Assembly (NCBI GenBank): GCA_034440575.1
Contig: JAOTOL010001507.1
Coordinates: forward strand, 577,501 to 641,500
Source: Imbricaverruca yamaguchii
Taxonomy: Eukaryota; Arthropoda; Thecostraca; Neoverrucidae
Direction: 5' to 3'
Length of the DNA stretch: 64,000 nt
Shown here: positions 1-10,689 of the stretch, piece by piece
Layout: the number at the start of each line of letters is the position of its first letter
Position numbering within the stretch: position 1 is the first letter of the stretch
The notes under the pieces: generated by a model
Database searches by the model: none
What the model was told of the DNA's origin: nothing
The model's input: only the letters and a program-made list of their open reading frames with translations
Made by a program: the position numbers and the translations under genes

Positions 1-354
1 ATCTTTTGTTCCAATTTCTCTCCAACAGAGACAAAGAAAGTATTAAATGCATTAGGTAGCCGCCAGGTGAGCCGCCAGGTCTCAAGGTGGAAGGAGGTCG
101 CCGCTGGAGCTCCAGGTTTCCAGATAAGTCGTTGCAGAACTGGGCAGTACTTTAGTCTAAGCTGTGTATAGGTGTTTAGCAATTACTTCTGTGATTATAT
201 TTCATTAGTTTTTATCTTATAAGCATTTTCGTAGCACGCAAACCATACTATATTAACCTAGCGACGCCGCCGTGTGCGCCATCTTTGCTTTCGGCGTGTT
301 CTCGAGGCTTCGATTTCTGTAGTAGGAGATATTGCGGTTCTAAGGGTGTTGGCT

Positions 355-683
355 GTGTCAATTTGGTGTTTAAGTTTAAGATAGATTTTAAGACTAAGAT
401 AGTAGGCATAGCATTACACTAGGTATATCTTCATATCCTAGTGTAACTGCAGGATTGTTGGGTGTTGTGGACGGGTACTACAGTGTTTGATTCAGTGGTG
501 TATATTTGTGTGGTGTGAGCTCTGTAGTGTGTAATTCTAGAGTGTATAATTCTATAGTGTAGGCTTCTGTAGTGAATAAGTTTGTGTCAAATTGGTGTGT
601 AAGTTTAAGATAGATTTTAGGACTAAAATAGTGGGCATAAATTAGAGTAGGTATCTTCATATCTAGTGTAATTATACGGGATT
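355..683 (+). repeat. Duplicated 5'-leader segment of the CR1/L2-like LINE (two ~100-bp copies, offset 229 bp)
   Basis: The segment at 355-456 recurs at 584-683. Both copies start with GTGTCAA, continue through AAGTTTAAGATAGATTTT, and end near CTAGTGTAA and GGATT. They differ by substitutions and small indels. They lie just upstream of ORF1 and resemble 5'-UTR monomers that serve as internal promoters in some LINEs; a promoter role is inference. Confidence 0.7.
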
Positions 684-810
684 ATAGTGTATTGTAGATA
701 CTTATAGGCTATATTACTGTATTACTGTAGATATATTACAGTAGATACTTGTAGGCTTACAAGCTTACAGTAACTAGACTTAGTACTAAGAGTAGAAAAG
801 AAAAAAAAAA

Positions 811-1685
811 AATGGAAGGAGACTGTGGGAATTGTAAGTGTGTGGGAATCATTGGGGACTTGAGTAAGAGGTTAGATATGTTAACGGGGGGAGGTGGAGC
901 GCTTGAAGTGTTTGGTGGCGGGACCCATCATGGGAGGTGCCAGCCAGGCAACTCGGGTGCCCGAGCGGAGGACTGATGGGAGTTCGGATGGCTTGGTCCG
1001 GGATGGTGGCAGTTGGAAGGTGGCAAGGCGCCATAGCACCCGACTGGCGCTAAGGAAGGTGGACATGGGCGTCCCAATTAAAAATAGGTTTGAGGCACTG
1101 GAGGAGAGGGAAGGTAATGATGAGAGGGACGGAGGTGGGGATGACCAGATGGCTGAAGATAGAGATGGAGAGAGAGGTTTTAGTCGTAGGGGATTCCAGG
1201 GTTCGGTACATGGATCGAACATTTTGTAGTAAGAACCCCAGCAGACGGATGCGTGTTTGCTACCCGGGAGCGCAGGTGAAAGATGTTAGGGATAGGCTGG
1301 AGGGAGTAATGAGGGGAAGTGGAGAGGGTGCAACGGTAATTGTGCAGGTTGGAGTGAACGATGTAGGAAAAAATAATACAGAGGAAACAATGAAAGCCTA
1401 TAGGGCTTTGATAGGTAGTTTAGCAGGAAGTAGGAAAAGAGGAGTGGTGACATCCATCCTCCCTATGGTCCATGCAAGCATGGAGTGGTATTCGAGGGCC
1501 ATTGGGCTCAATACCAGGGTGGCCAAGATTTGTAAGGAGCTTGGGGTGCAGTTCTTGGATTTGTGGGGGGAGTTTTGGGGAGGACGGAGATGTTTGCTTT
1601 AGATGGATTACATCTGAGCAAGAGAGGAGTGGAATTGCTCAGCAATAGGTATGAGGAGGCTCTCAACAGGAAACAGGGAAACTAG
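811..1685 (+). pseudogene. LINE ORF1 with N-terminal Cys cluster and SGNH-hydrolase (esterase) domain, frameshifted
   Basis: ORF1 of CR1/L2 LINEs encodes an RNA-binding or accessory protein, often with an SGNH esterase fold. The ATG at 811 follows an A-rich run and opens with a Cys-rich stretch (CGNCKC) and a short leucine-rich helix. Frame then changes: KNRFEALEEREGN is read around 1080-1120, and the esterase core is read in the frame beginning at 1090. Block I is GDSRVRY (catalytic Ser, near 1189) and block III is GVND (near 1345). The last block, DGLHLS (Asp and His of the DxxH motif, 1602-1619), lies in another frame that ends at TAG 1683-1685. All catalytic blocks survive, but at least three frame changes make it a pseudogene, unless there are assembly errors in G-rich runs such as the one at 1565-1580. 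Confidence 0.82.
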
Positions 1686-4528
1686 GCAGGACATGGGGGG
1701 ATGTAGCTGATAAAGAGAGAAGCATAGCAAGCAATGGAAGGAATAATTTATCATGTTTTTATGTCAATGCCAGAAGTGTTAGGAACAAAATTGGGGAACT
1801 GCATGCATATATGTTGTCTGAACAGCTAGATTTGGTGTGCATAACAGAAGCATGGGTTAACGAAAGCATGTTTGGAGACAACTTGCAAGAATTTGAATTG
1901 ACAGGCTACAACATGCATGCCTATCAAAGAGAGGCAAGGATAGGAGGTGGCATTCTATTGTATGTTAGGCAAGTAATGAAATGTCATTCCATAGAGGATG
2001 GTGTACATAGTGCAGGAGTAGAATCTTTGTGGTTAGATATAATTCTGAAGAATGGAACAAAATTTAGGATTGGGGCATTCTATAGACCTCCAGACCAGAA
2101 TGAAAACACTGACAGGCTGATGCAGGAAGAGATAAGTAGGAGAGTACAGGAGAGAACTATTTTGTTGGGGGATTTCAACATAGCAGGATTGGGAAACAAA
2201 ACAATAGGTGTAAGCAAATCAGAAAGATGTTTCATGGCTTGTTTTGAAGACAATTTCTTCTTTCAAATGATACACGAGCCTACAAGGGAAAATAAAATAT
2301 TAGATCTAGTGCTTACTAATGAGGAAAATTTTGTGCAAAATGTTAACGTAGGAGAGACCTTTGGTAATAGTGATCACAACATTATACGCTTCTCATTATA
2401 TGTTGGAAGGGTAGCAACCAACAGAACATTGATTCCAAATTTTGCAAAAGGGAATTACAGTGAGTTCAGGAGCTTCCTCAGTGAAATTAATTGGGAAGTC
2501 ATATTGAATGGCTTAGATGCTTATGAAATGTGGACAATGATAAAAGATAAGCTATTTCAGGGTCAGGATAGGTTCATTCCCAGTAGGCAAATTAGATCAA
2601 ACAGGGTTAAGCACCCTTCGTGGCTGACTAGGGAAGTTAAGCAATTACTGGACTCAAAGAAACAAGCATTCAAGAAACTAAAAGATACTAACTCGGGGTT
2701 AAACCTAGAATCATATAGAATAGCTAGAAATAAAGTTAGGAGGTGTGTTAGAGCATCTAAAAGACTTGCTGAAATCAACTTTGCTCGAGAATGTTCAGCA
2801 GGTAATGCTAAGAGATTCTTTAGCTTCTATAAATTTAAGGCTAAAAAGTGTAGTGTAGGACCACTGGAGGTAGATGGGGAAATAGTGGTTGATGATTGCG
2901 ACATTGTGGAATCCCTAAGCAAGCAATTCTCATCCGTCTTCACTAAAGATAATTCTGGTACAATAGGAACATCTGTAGGCCATGCCATGGCAGGTGATAT
3001 GCTGGAGGATCTTACAATAACTACAGAAGCCGTAGAGAAGCAGTTGCAGAATATAAAACCTAATAAAGCTTCCGGACCAGATGAAATATATGCTAGGATC
3101 TTAGTAGAGTGTGCTAAAGCTTTAGCAACTCCCCTAGGTATCATTTTCAGGCGATCTATGGAGTATTCAGAAGTACCTGAAGATTGGAGAAATGCAAGTG
3201 TAGTACCAATTTTCAAAAAGGGAAATAGGAAGAGTGTAGGAAACTACAGGCCAGTCAGTTTGACCTCATTAGTTTGCAAAGTACTAGAAAAGCTGGTTAA
3301 ACAGAATGTTCAGATTCATCTTGATAGGCACAACCTTTTAAGGGATACTCAACATGGATTTCGATCTCAAAGGTCTTGTTTAACTAACCTATTGGAGTTC
3401 ATTGAGTATGTTACCAAAGAAGTAGACAATGAAAGCAGGATGGATGTTGTGTACTTGGACTTTAGCAAAGCTTTTGATAAAGTTCCACATGGAAGGTTAA
3501 TTCATCAATTACAACAACATGGGATTGTAGGAAAAGTTCTACATTGGATTGAAGCATGGTTGCAGGGAAGGAAACAAAGGGTAGTATTGAATGGATGTAA
3601 ATCTGGTTGGAAAGATGTTCTGAGTGGAGTGCCACAGGGCTCTGTTCTAGGGCCCCTCCTCTTTATCATCTTTGTGAACAACATTGAAGTAGGGCTGAGG
3701 AATAGAGTGTTCAAATTTGCTGATGACATCAAGCTGGTAGGAGTGGCTAACAGCAGAGATCAATCTAGTAATATTCAACTAGATTTGGACGACCTAAAAG
3801 AGTGGGCTGATCAATGGCAGATGACTTTCAACTATGATAAGTGTAAGGTTATGCATATAGGGTCTGCAGGCGAGACATTCAGTTATAAAATGGGAGGGAG
3901 GGAACTGGATGTTATTGAAGAGGAAAGGGACTTAGGTGTGTTGGTCTCAAAAGACCTTAAAGCAGAAAAACAATGTATCTCAGCTAGAAATAGGGCACTC
4001 AGAATGCTGGGACTCATTAATAGAAGTGTGAAATATAAGAGCAGGGAAGTCATGAAAAAGCTGTACTCAGCATATGTGCGGCCCCACTTGGAGTACTCTG
4101 TACAAGCATGGAGCCCCTACCTAGAAAAGGATATAGATATGTTAGAAAGAGTCCAGCGCAAAGCCACTAGACTCGTCAGTGGATTAAGTAACTTAGAATA
4201 TGGAGAAAGGCTTAATGCATTAGATATGTACTCACTCAAGTATAGGAGATTAAGGGGAGACATGATTGAAATGTACAAAATTGTTAGAGGGCTAGATCAG
4301 GTCAATTTGAATGATGCTCTGCAGTTTAGAGTATCCCATAGGGGTCATCAATTCAGGTTAGACAAAATGAGGTGCAGGACAGTTAAACGACAACAGGTCT
4401 TCAGTCAAAGGGTTGTTGACCAATGGAATAGGCTGCCTGCTGATGCAGTGGGGAGTCCCTCATTGAATGTCTTTAAAAGTAGGGTGGATAATTTTTTTAG
4501 ACAGGAAAATGTTGTTTTTGAATTCTAA
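1655..4528 (+). CDS. LINE ORF2: endonuclease-reverse transcriptase, intact
   Basis: This protein nicks target DNA and reverse transcribes the LINE RNA. The frame is open from 1655, after TGA 1652-1654, with no stop until 4526-4528. The first ATG in frame is at 1811 (905 residues), but that start would drop the opening strand of the endonuclease: FYVNARSVRNK is read at 1757-1789. So translation probably starts upstream at a non-AUG codon or by coupling to ORF1, whose stop (1685) overlaps this frame by 31 nt. Endonuclease motifs in order are NARS, TEAW, YRPP, GDFN and SDHN. RT motifs are PIFKKG, YRPVSLTS, LDFSKAFDKVPH, GVPQGSVLGP, FADD (catalytic Asp pair, near 3720) and WSPYLEKDI. The absence of stops across 2.87 kb implies a recent insertion or recent selection. 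Confidence 0.93.
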   Translation, partial: GGSQQETGKLGRTWGDVADKERSIASNGRNNLSCFYVNARSVRNKIGELHAYMLSEQLDLVCITEAWVNESMFGDNLQEFELTGYNMHAYQREARIGGGILLYVRQVMKCHSIEDGVHSAGVESLWLDIILKNGTKFRIGAFYRPPDQNENTDRLMQEEISRRVQERTILLGDFNIAGLGNKTIGVSKSERCFMACFEDNFFFQMIHEPTRENKILDLVLTNEENFVQNVNVGETFGNSDHNIIRFSLYVGRVATNRTLIPNFAKGNYSEFRSFLSEINWEVILNGLDAYEMWTMIKDKLFQGQDRFIPSRQIRSNRVKHPSWLTREVKQLLDSKKQAFKKLKDTNSGLNLESYRIARNKVRRCVRASKRLAEINFARECSAGNAKRFFSFYKFKAKKCSVGPLEVDGEIVVDDCDIVESLSKQFSSVFTKDNSGTIGTSVGHAMAGDMLEDLTITTEAVEKQLQNIKPNKASGPDEIYARILVECAKALATPLGIIFRRSMEYSEVPEDWRNASVVPIFKKGNRKSVGNYRPVSLTSLVCKVLEKLVKQNVQIHLDRHNLLRDTQHGFRSQRSCLTNLLEFIEYVTKEVDNESRMDVVYLDFSKAFDKVPHGRLIHQLQQHGIVGKVLHWIEAWLQGRKQRVVLNGCKSGWKDVLSGVPQGSVLGPLLFIIFVNNIEVGLRNRVFKFADDIKLVGVANSRDQSSNIQLDLDDLKEWADQWQMTFNYDKCKVMHIGSAGETFSYKMGGRELDVIEEERDLGVLVSKDLKAEKQCISARNRALRMLGLINRSVKYKSREVMKKLYSAYVRPHLEYSVQAWSPYLEKDIDMLERVQRKATRLVSGLSNLEYGERLNALDMYSLKYRRLRGDMIEMYKIVRGLDQVNLNDALQFRVSHRGHQFRLDKMRCRTVKRQQVFSQRVVDQWNRLPADAVGSPSLNVFKSRVDNFFRQENVVFEF

Positions 4529-4808
4529 CTTGTGATGCATGGGATATTGAGTATTTTCACTAGCTAGATAGGGTATAACATTATGCTAGTATTATGTTGT
4601 ACTATATGGGGTGTACCTAGCAGTGGATTTGGCAACTTCCTTTGCGATGTCATACTGATGAGATTGGCTGTGGTGGCACAGGTGGAGGGATTGCATGGGT
4701 TTGGAATTGATAGGTGTGAACATGTACTTTCTAATATCTTCTAGACAGGCTTGACCCAGATGGGCCCTTGTGGCCCTTATTAAGCCTTAACACTTTATGA
4801 CTTTATGA
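4529..4808 (+). other. 3' UTR and octamer tail of the CR1/L2-like LINE
   Basis: This non-coding stretch follows ORF2. It ends in GGGCCCTTGTGG, then AACACTTTATG, ACTTTATG and ACTT. The same GGGCCCTT...TTTATG pattern recurs at 11,480-11,529, 39,300-39,348 and 28,120-28,172, marking it as the shared 3' recognition end of this LINE group. Confidence 0.8.
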
Positions 4809-4859
4809 CTTAGGTACACAATTCCTATCATATTCATTATCTTATCTACTAACATATCA

Positions 4860-6350
4860 GGAATTTTAACCTTTTTTTTTTTTAATTACCATGTTTTATG
4901 TCCATCCTGCCGACTGCAACCTAATGCTGTTTGATAATACAGTTTTTTTGCATCTCTCAAAATATGAACTAGAATGTTTCTATACTGTTTATATTCCAAT
5001 TCATTTTGCATGCTTTGATTTTGTATGTACCTCTTGTACAATTTATTTTTTTTGTTTATGGAGCACAATATTCCTGCAGTAATCCAAGGTTTTATAGGAG
5101 TTCTCCTTCTACTGTGGGTAAATGTTTTAGTGCAAAGCTTCATGCCATGTATATATGCTTCAATCAGCTGAGAGCATGCAATGTTAGCATCAGTGTTGTT
5201 ATCAAAATTGTGCAATGCCAATGCCAAATAATCATTTAGTTTACCCACCTGATTGTAATCAAATGCTGTTATATTACCTTTTGTTGAAGTTTGGTTTTTA
5301 TCTAAAGTTAAAGTCATAAAAATGGGAAGATGATCTGATAAGTCCTCAAGCAATATCCCAGAAGAGCAGATATAGGAAAGATCATTTATAAATATATTGT
5401 CGAGCAATGTCATACCAAAACTATGTATATGAGTGGCCTTTGTTATGGTAGGCCAAAATCCATAAGATGTGAGCAAGTTTAGGAAGGCTTTATTGTTTCT
5501 ATCATTTCTGATGTTCAGTAAGTTATAGTTGAAGTCTCCTGTTATGATAGTAAGTTTTCCTTTGCTTTCTAGGCTGTCTAATAATCCATCAAACATGCTA
5601 TGGAAATCACTGTGTGAGGAACATGGGGGACGGTACATCTGGCAAATTATTATGGATTTATTTTTGTTTTCATTTCCAAGGCTTACTTCAACAAATGAGG
5701 CTTCAATGAGGTTGCTTTCAATAATATTAATGCGTTTTGCTACATAGGAATTGCAAACATATATTGCTGAACCCCCACCCTCCCTGTAACAACGACTAGA
5801 TGCAAACATGGTGTAATCGTTAATTTCAAAGTATTTTTCAGTATCCTTCTTCAGCCATGTTTCAGATATGCATATCACTGACCATTTGATACCAGTGGTA
5901 GCTAGGAAAACTTGTATATCATCAAATTTATTCTTAATGGATCTAGCATTCAAATGTATTATAGAAAAACCCCCTCGCCACTCCAAACATAGAGAGTTTG
6001 GAAGTGTGTAGTTACAATTAGCCATAATATGTTCATGATCTGAGAAATCATCCCCAAACTCGTCTTGTAAGTATCTTCCTAAATTATCTTGGTTCTCTTC
6101 AATTTGCAGTATATCCATGCCAATAATACCTATCACCAGCCCTCACCTCTAACCACCAACCAGACAAGAACTTGTCCTGTCCTTGGGGACCAAAACAATC
6201 AGGGATGCCAGAACAGAAATTCTGCTAATTCAGTATATTTAATTAATCTACATATAAATTAGTACTATACCCAAAACGGGTTGGTACATTTTTTCTCTCA
6301 TTTATTTACCAAGAACAGATGGATACCTAAACATATGAATATATATATTG
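4860..6350 (-). mobile_element. Endonuclease-only LINE insert with poly(A) and 13-bp flanking repeat
   Basis: On the minus strand this insert holds a short leader, the 5' part of a LINE ORF2 and an A-tract (seen as T12 at 4871-4883). The 13-mer TACTAACATATCA occurs at 4847-4859 and again at 6351-6363, bracketing the insert as a target-site duplication would. About 11 bp separate the A-tract from the left copy. The element lacks the whole RT domain and the normal 3' end, so it looks like retrotransposition of a prematurely polyadenylated transcript rather than the usual 5' truncation. Confidence 0.65.
4886..6136 (-). pseudogene. LINE ORF2 N-terminal part: exonuclease/endonuclease/phosphatase domain, RT missing
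   Basis: There are 416 open codons on the minus strand. After about 50 residues of acidic N-terminus the endonuclease motifs appear in order: HLNARSIKNK, ISETW, YRPP, GDFN and SDHLPIF. A linker follows (PWITAGILCSINKKNKLYKR, then ILRDAKKLYYQ) of the kind that precedes RT in many animal LINEs. The frame stops at KTW, just before the A-tract, so no RT is encoded. The subfamily differs from the LINE at 340-4808. It is a pseudogene for retrotransposition, although the endonuclease domain itself is unbroken. Confidence 0.85.
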
Positions 6351-6363
6351 TACTAACATATCA

Positions 6364-7491
6364 AAATAATTGCATCAGCTGCTGCTTGCGTGATGATTAA
6401 GTTAAATAATATCTGAAAAAGTTAGAATACGCAGTGATGTACAGCAGCTAGATTAGAAACTTATGTAGTGGGAATATTGATGATTAAACAAGTATTATAT
6501 TTTTTATTTCAATATAAAACTTGTATTGTCGATGTAATTGCTTCACAGTATCTAAGCTCACAACCAAAAAATCATGGCCGCCTCCTACCCAGTAAACAAA
6601 CATGTGTACTCACGACCATTCATGGTTATCAGGTAGTTCCAGGGTGGGTAGTGGCCTATAAACCCTGTATAGCACATGGCAACTGGGCATTCATGCAGAC
6701 ACCAAGATAATGATAATGAAAAACAGAAGAGATGTCCAGTGGGCATACAAGCCAAAGGCATCATTAATTTAGATTCATTTTATATCAGTTGATCTGTTGA
6801 TACCACTGAAGATATAGCTAAATTTAGGTGCAACCAGGTGAAAGGGGTAAGGTGAGTCACAAACAAATGATCAGAAATATTTACACATCATACTCCGGAA
6901 TGGATCAAATTTGTATGCATGGACCAAAGATGTGTGCATACAACTTCCCAAAAGGAAAACAAGCATACAAATAATACCTCAATAAAATACAGAATACAGA
7001 TGGCACATCCATAACTCCAATACAAGCCTGCTCAGATTGGAAACAGCCAGCTTTGGCAGGCAGGTACAATATGTACCTATATGTGGCTAAGCTTGCCCAG
7101 TGGGCGCCACTAAGCATTTGTTGTTTGTTTGACCTTCATCTCTCAGATGTTTGGTCCTCCATAATTTGACAATGTGCTCAGGAGTATTGCACTGGCACCC
7201 CCGATGCCTCAGGTTTAAAAGGCTTCATGGAAGCAAACCATTTCTGGTTTCATACTTCAAGCACACACACATTCACTCCCATAAACCCACATCATACCAA
7301 TAGCACAATGGCAGTATGAATGGGAGTATGGCCAGGGGTGTCCTATGAATAAGTATGGCCAGGGTGATTTCTCTTGTTTTTCAGGGTCTTCAAATGTGTC
7401 TGGGGGGACAGTTGGGAATCCTCCCCTCCGAGAATCAGCGAGTCCCTCCTGGTATACTGCTCAAGATCATCCAAATGAGAGTTTGTATCCA
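6364..7491. other. No recognisable gene
   Basis: AT-rich sequence with only short open frames. I see no coding similarity, inverted ends or tandem repeats. Confidence 0.5.
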
Positions 7492-7644
7492 TCAATTCTT
7501 TTTAAGTTTTGCGTTTTCCTCCTGTAGTAGTTTCAACTCACCTTTGAGCTTTTGGTTATCGCCTTTTACATCATCCATCTCACTCCTAATCTCTCTTTCA
7601 AATTTCATCATAGCTTCCCTTACCAGTCTACTTATATCCTCCAT
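7492..7644 (-). pseudogene. Coiled-coil fragment of a LINE ORF1-like protein
   Basis: A 50-codon minus-strand frame from ATG 7642-7644 has regular charged and leucine heptads (KFEREIRSEMDDVKGDNQKL, then KLLQEENAKL). This pattern is typical of the coiled coil that trimerises ORF1 proteins of many LINEs. No RNA-recognition domain follows. It lies 1.1 kb upstream, in minus-strand sense, of the endonuclease insert at 4860-6350, but outside that insert's 13-bp repeat, so it is probably a separate fragment. Confidence 0.4.
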
Positions 7645-8194
7645 GGCACCCCTAATTTCTGGTCCTCAAGTTAAGTTAAGTTGCTCAGATCTAGTGCAAA
7701 GTAGCAATGATAGTCTGCAAAGTTTAAGTTTTAAACTTCTCCAAAATAAACTAATATAAACAAAACGGTGCTGACTCCTGGCTAAACGCACGTCACTTTT
7801 GCCACGGTCCGATAACACGTCCGCACCGAACGCCGACCAGAGTTTGAAATGGATTGGATTCATACCACTATTGGATTCATACCACTCACGCCCCCTCCCC
7901 CACCCGTCCTGCTTATATGCAATTTCCTGGTTACATTCCTGAATCAGAACCTTCATCACCTATAAAATTATGATGACATATCTGAATCATTAGCACTGCT
8001 ATACAACATATTGAATATAGAAACTTCTTGACGACACCACTAAACCAGCATCTCATCCGTCCTAGATGCAAATACCGGAAACGGGATTAAATCGGCAACT
8101 CCATCAGACTGTCGAGACAGCTCCTCGGTAACGACAATTAATTTGTCGTTAATTGGCACCTCCGTTGCCTCCTTGCCGATATAAATGTATGGCA

Positions 8195-8486
8195 ACGTCA
8201 CGGAATCGGCACCTCTATCCTCTGCTCCAATGCACACGGCTGGAAGACGTTTCAATCAGCTAGCGACATTGCCGACATCGGGAAGGCTGAATTAGTTGCA
8301 AGCATCACTCATTAAGCGCTAGATAATCACTAGCGGTGCAATGTCACGGAATCGGTACCTCTATCCTCTGCTCCAATGCACACGGCTGGAAGACGTTTCA
8401 ATCAGCTAGCGACATTGCCGACATCGGGAAGGCTTAATTAGTTGCACGCATCACTCATTAAGCGCTAAATAATCACTAGCGGTGCA
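8195..8486. repeat. 146-bp perfect-register tandem duplication
   Basis: Copy one is 8195-8340 and copy two is 8341-8486. They differ at roughly five or six positions. Each ends with CACTAGCGGTGCA. No coding content is evident. The low divergence shows a recent local duplication. Confidence 0.9.
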
Positions 8487-8499
8487 GGCGCCCCTTGCC

Positions 8500-8537
8500 C
8501 CAAACAAACAACCAAACAAACAAACAAACGAACGAAG
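8500..8537. repeat. CAAA/CGAA microsatellite
   Basis: Short run of CAAA units passing into CGAA units directly after the 146-bp duplication. Confidence 0.8.
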
Positions 8538-9878
8538 CGTTCATCAATGAAATAATCGTGCTGGCAGCTTCATGAACGAATACAAAATGCTACCCCATCT
8601 ATCCAAATGCTGAGTTGTGGATAGAGATGTCACTTTCTGATAATCATTGTGGGATGGGTCAGACATGGAGGAAATGAGGGGACAGAAATTGATTGGTCGA
8701 CACTGGGTCCAACAATGGTCCCTTAAAATGCACTAAATCGACCATCATGGCTGTTGCCAAAGAGTTGAATCTGAAGAGCTTAGGGCACTTCCCATCCCTC
8801 CGGCCTTCCCACGCACTGCACACATATCTTTATGAACTCAGTGAACTTGATGTCTTGCCCACCACCCCGCCATACTTATATCCATTTCCATGTTCCACGG
8901 CACCCCTGATCAAGACTCCACTCGCTTCACTCGCACAGTCACTCTTGTGGTGAAGAGAACTTTACATATTCCCCAAATGCATGAATACCTGGAGCAATTG
9001 TTTACTTTTGCATCCCCCACCATTTCTTCCGAAAAACATGTTTTGGAACAACCTTGCTGCATTCTATGATTTAAAATACATGCACTTAAGCAATGGTGCA
9101 AACGTACGAAGAAATTGCTATCTGTTGCGAACATTTATAGTTACGCTTTCTGCTCCAGCTTGCTGTTCTTTTTCCGGTACACTATTCAGATACACGGTTT
9201 CGTGGATCTAGCCCACAATATAAATGATTACATTAACTTTTTTTTTGTTAAGGTAGTAAATTCTTGGTTTAAAATCTAGTTTCTTTACACAAGTAGATAT
9301 CATATGTTTCAATGTACCTCGTAGCTATAAATCTTTGTCAAAGAAGCAGCCAGGGCTAAAAAAAATGGTTTCGTGGTTGTCGTCCAAATCTGGAATAGGA
9401 TTGATGGTTGTCACCTTTTGTGCAAACGATAACATTATGCTACATGGCCCGGAACAGGGGTTCCCAACTTGGGGTAATGCGCTGGCTTGTGGAGGGGTGG
9501 GGGTGGGGTTATAGCGGGGTTTCGTCAAACCTCGAGTATGGAGAGTACTGTGTAGATTTGCCAAAAACCTGTGCACATATATCGGCAGGAAATACTACAT
9601 GTTCTCAACCTTGAAAATGAACTTTGGTTATGAGGCATTCTGAATTTGATACGGGGTAATCACGAGGTTGGCCTAACCCAAAGGGGGTAATGATAGCTTG
9701 AAAAGGTTGTGATTTCCAGGACCTATAACAAATCGCGTCGATTACCTTTATACAGAATATCTTGCCGCCAATTTCCTTTTCGGCAATTCGGCGTCGTCAA
9801 TGCACCCATGGTTTGCAACACTGTCAATGCACCCATGGTTTGTGAGCCTTAATAATGCAAGGGCTTATAAGTGTCGTG
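8538..9878. other. No recognisable gene; contains a shared repeat scrap
   Basis: No coding similarity seen. The stretch near 9039-9083 (TGCTGCATTCTATGATTTAA) recurs in inverted orientation near 13,250-13,297, so it belongs to a dispersed repeat that I cannot classify. Confidence 0.5.
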
Positions 9879-9996
9879 AATTTAAGCCGGCTTAAATAAT
9901 AAAAGCCAGTTTAAACTGGCTTAAATTAATAAAAGCCACTGGCATCACTTCAATTGAAGCCAGCTTTTATTCCATCCCTAAATATAGGTAGGTAGG
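9879..9996 (-). mobile_element. Fragment of a second foldback-type element, head-to-head with the next
   Basis: Palindromic blocks built on GCCAGTTTAAACTGGC and GGCTTAAA end at CCATCCCTA. Reverse-complemented, this resembles the terminus of the element starting at 10,009 (TAGGGATGG followed by TTTAAGCC blocks). The two termini face each other across a short TAGGTAGGTAGGTACCTACC palindrome. Confidence 0.5.
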
Positions 9997-10689
9997 TACC
10001 TACCTACATATAGGGATGGCAAATTTAAGCCACCTGGTGGTTGAAACCAGTTTAAACCAGCCGGCATAAATTAATTTAAGCCACCCTGGCTAAAATTATC
10101 TTTCGGATATGGCTGGAGTGCAGTGACAAACAAAAGTTAGGGAAGCATCAATTATTCCAAAATGTGCTACACTCCATTTTATTTATAAACAAACACTCCC
10201 TAGAATTTCCCAAAACTCTAGCTGGGTTCTAGGTATGCACTCCACAAGTCAGATTTTTACCCATTGGGTACCTACCCATTGTATAGCTAGGTACCTATTT
10301 TATGTTAGCTTAAAAGTAACTATATGAGCCAGACCAATTTGTGATGTTTTTGACATAGCTTTCCCATTGTCTTACTGATAATAGTATATGTAGGTAGGTA
10401 TCTACCTAGCCATATTCATAGATAACAGTAAGCAATCCGTTTGCTTATTGTTTGCTACAGTCAGCAATCTGTCCACCTATTGCACATTTTGCACACATTG
10501 TCAATTATTGCACACCTTTCATGACATTGGATGGTAGCACATTATTTCCTGTTGGCACTAACACTTGTGGAAGTGGAGCATTAGATCCATTAGATGAGCA
10601 TTAGATGAGCTTCAAAGCATTAGATGATAGGTGAATCAACATAGTGTCCAAACTTTGGGCTAGATATTTTCTGCAGAATCTTGCTGCAG

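Larger units (their letters stand above)
340..4808 (+). mobile_element. CR1/L2-like non-LTR retrotransposon (LINE), nearly full length
   Basis: The order is duplicated 5' leader, ORF1 (SGNH esterase), ORF2 (apurinic-type endonuclease plus reverse transcriptase), short 3' UTR and a tail of two ACTTTATG-type octamers at about 4790-4808. ORF1 with an esterase domain and short tandem 3' octamers are known in CR1/L2-group LINEs, which copy themselves by target-primed reverse transcription. The 5' boundary is not certain: the leader begins somewhere before 355, possibly before the window. I could not find a target-site duplication matching the sequence after 4808. ORF2 is uninterrupted, but ORF1 carries frameshifts, so this copy is probably not autonomous. 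Confidence 0.9.

Noticed and set aside
2563..3732. Minus-strand frames of 71-129 codons inside the LINE ORF2
   Set aside because: Antisense shadows of the intact RT coding sequence.
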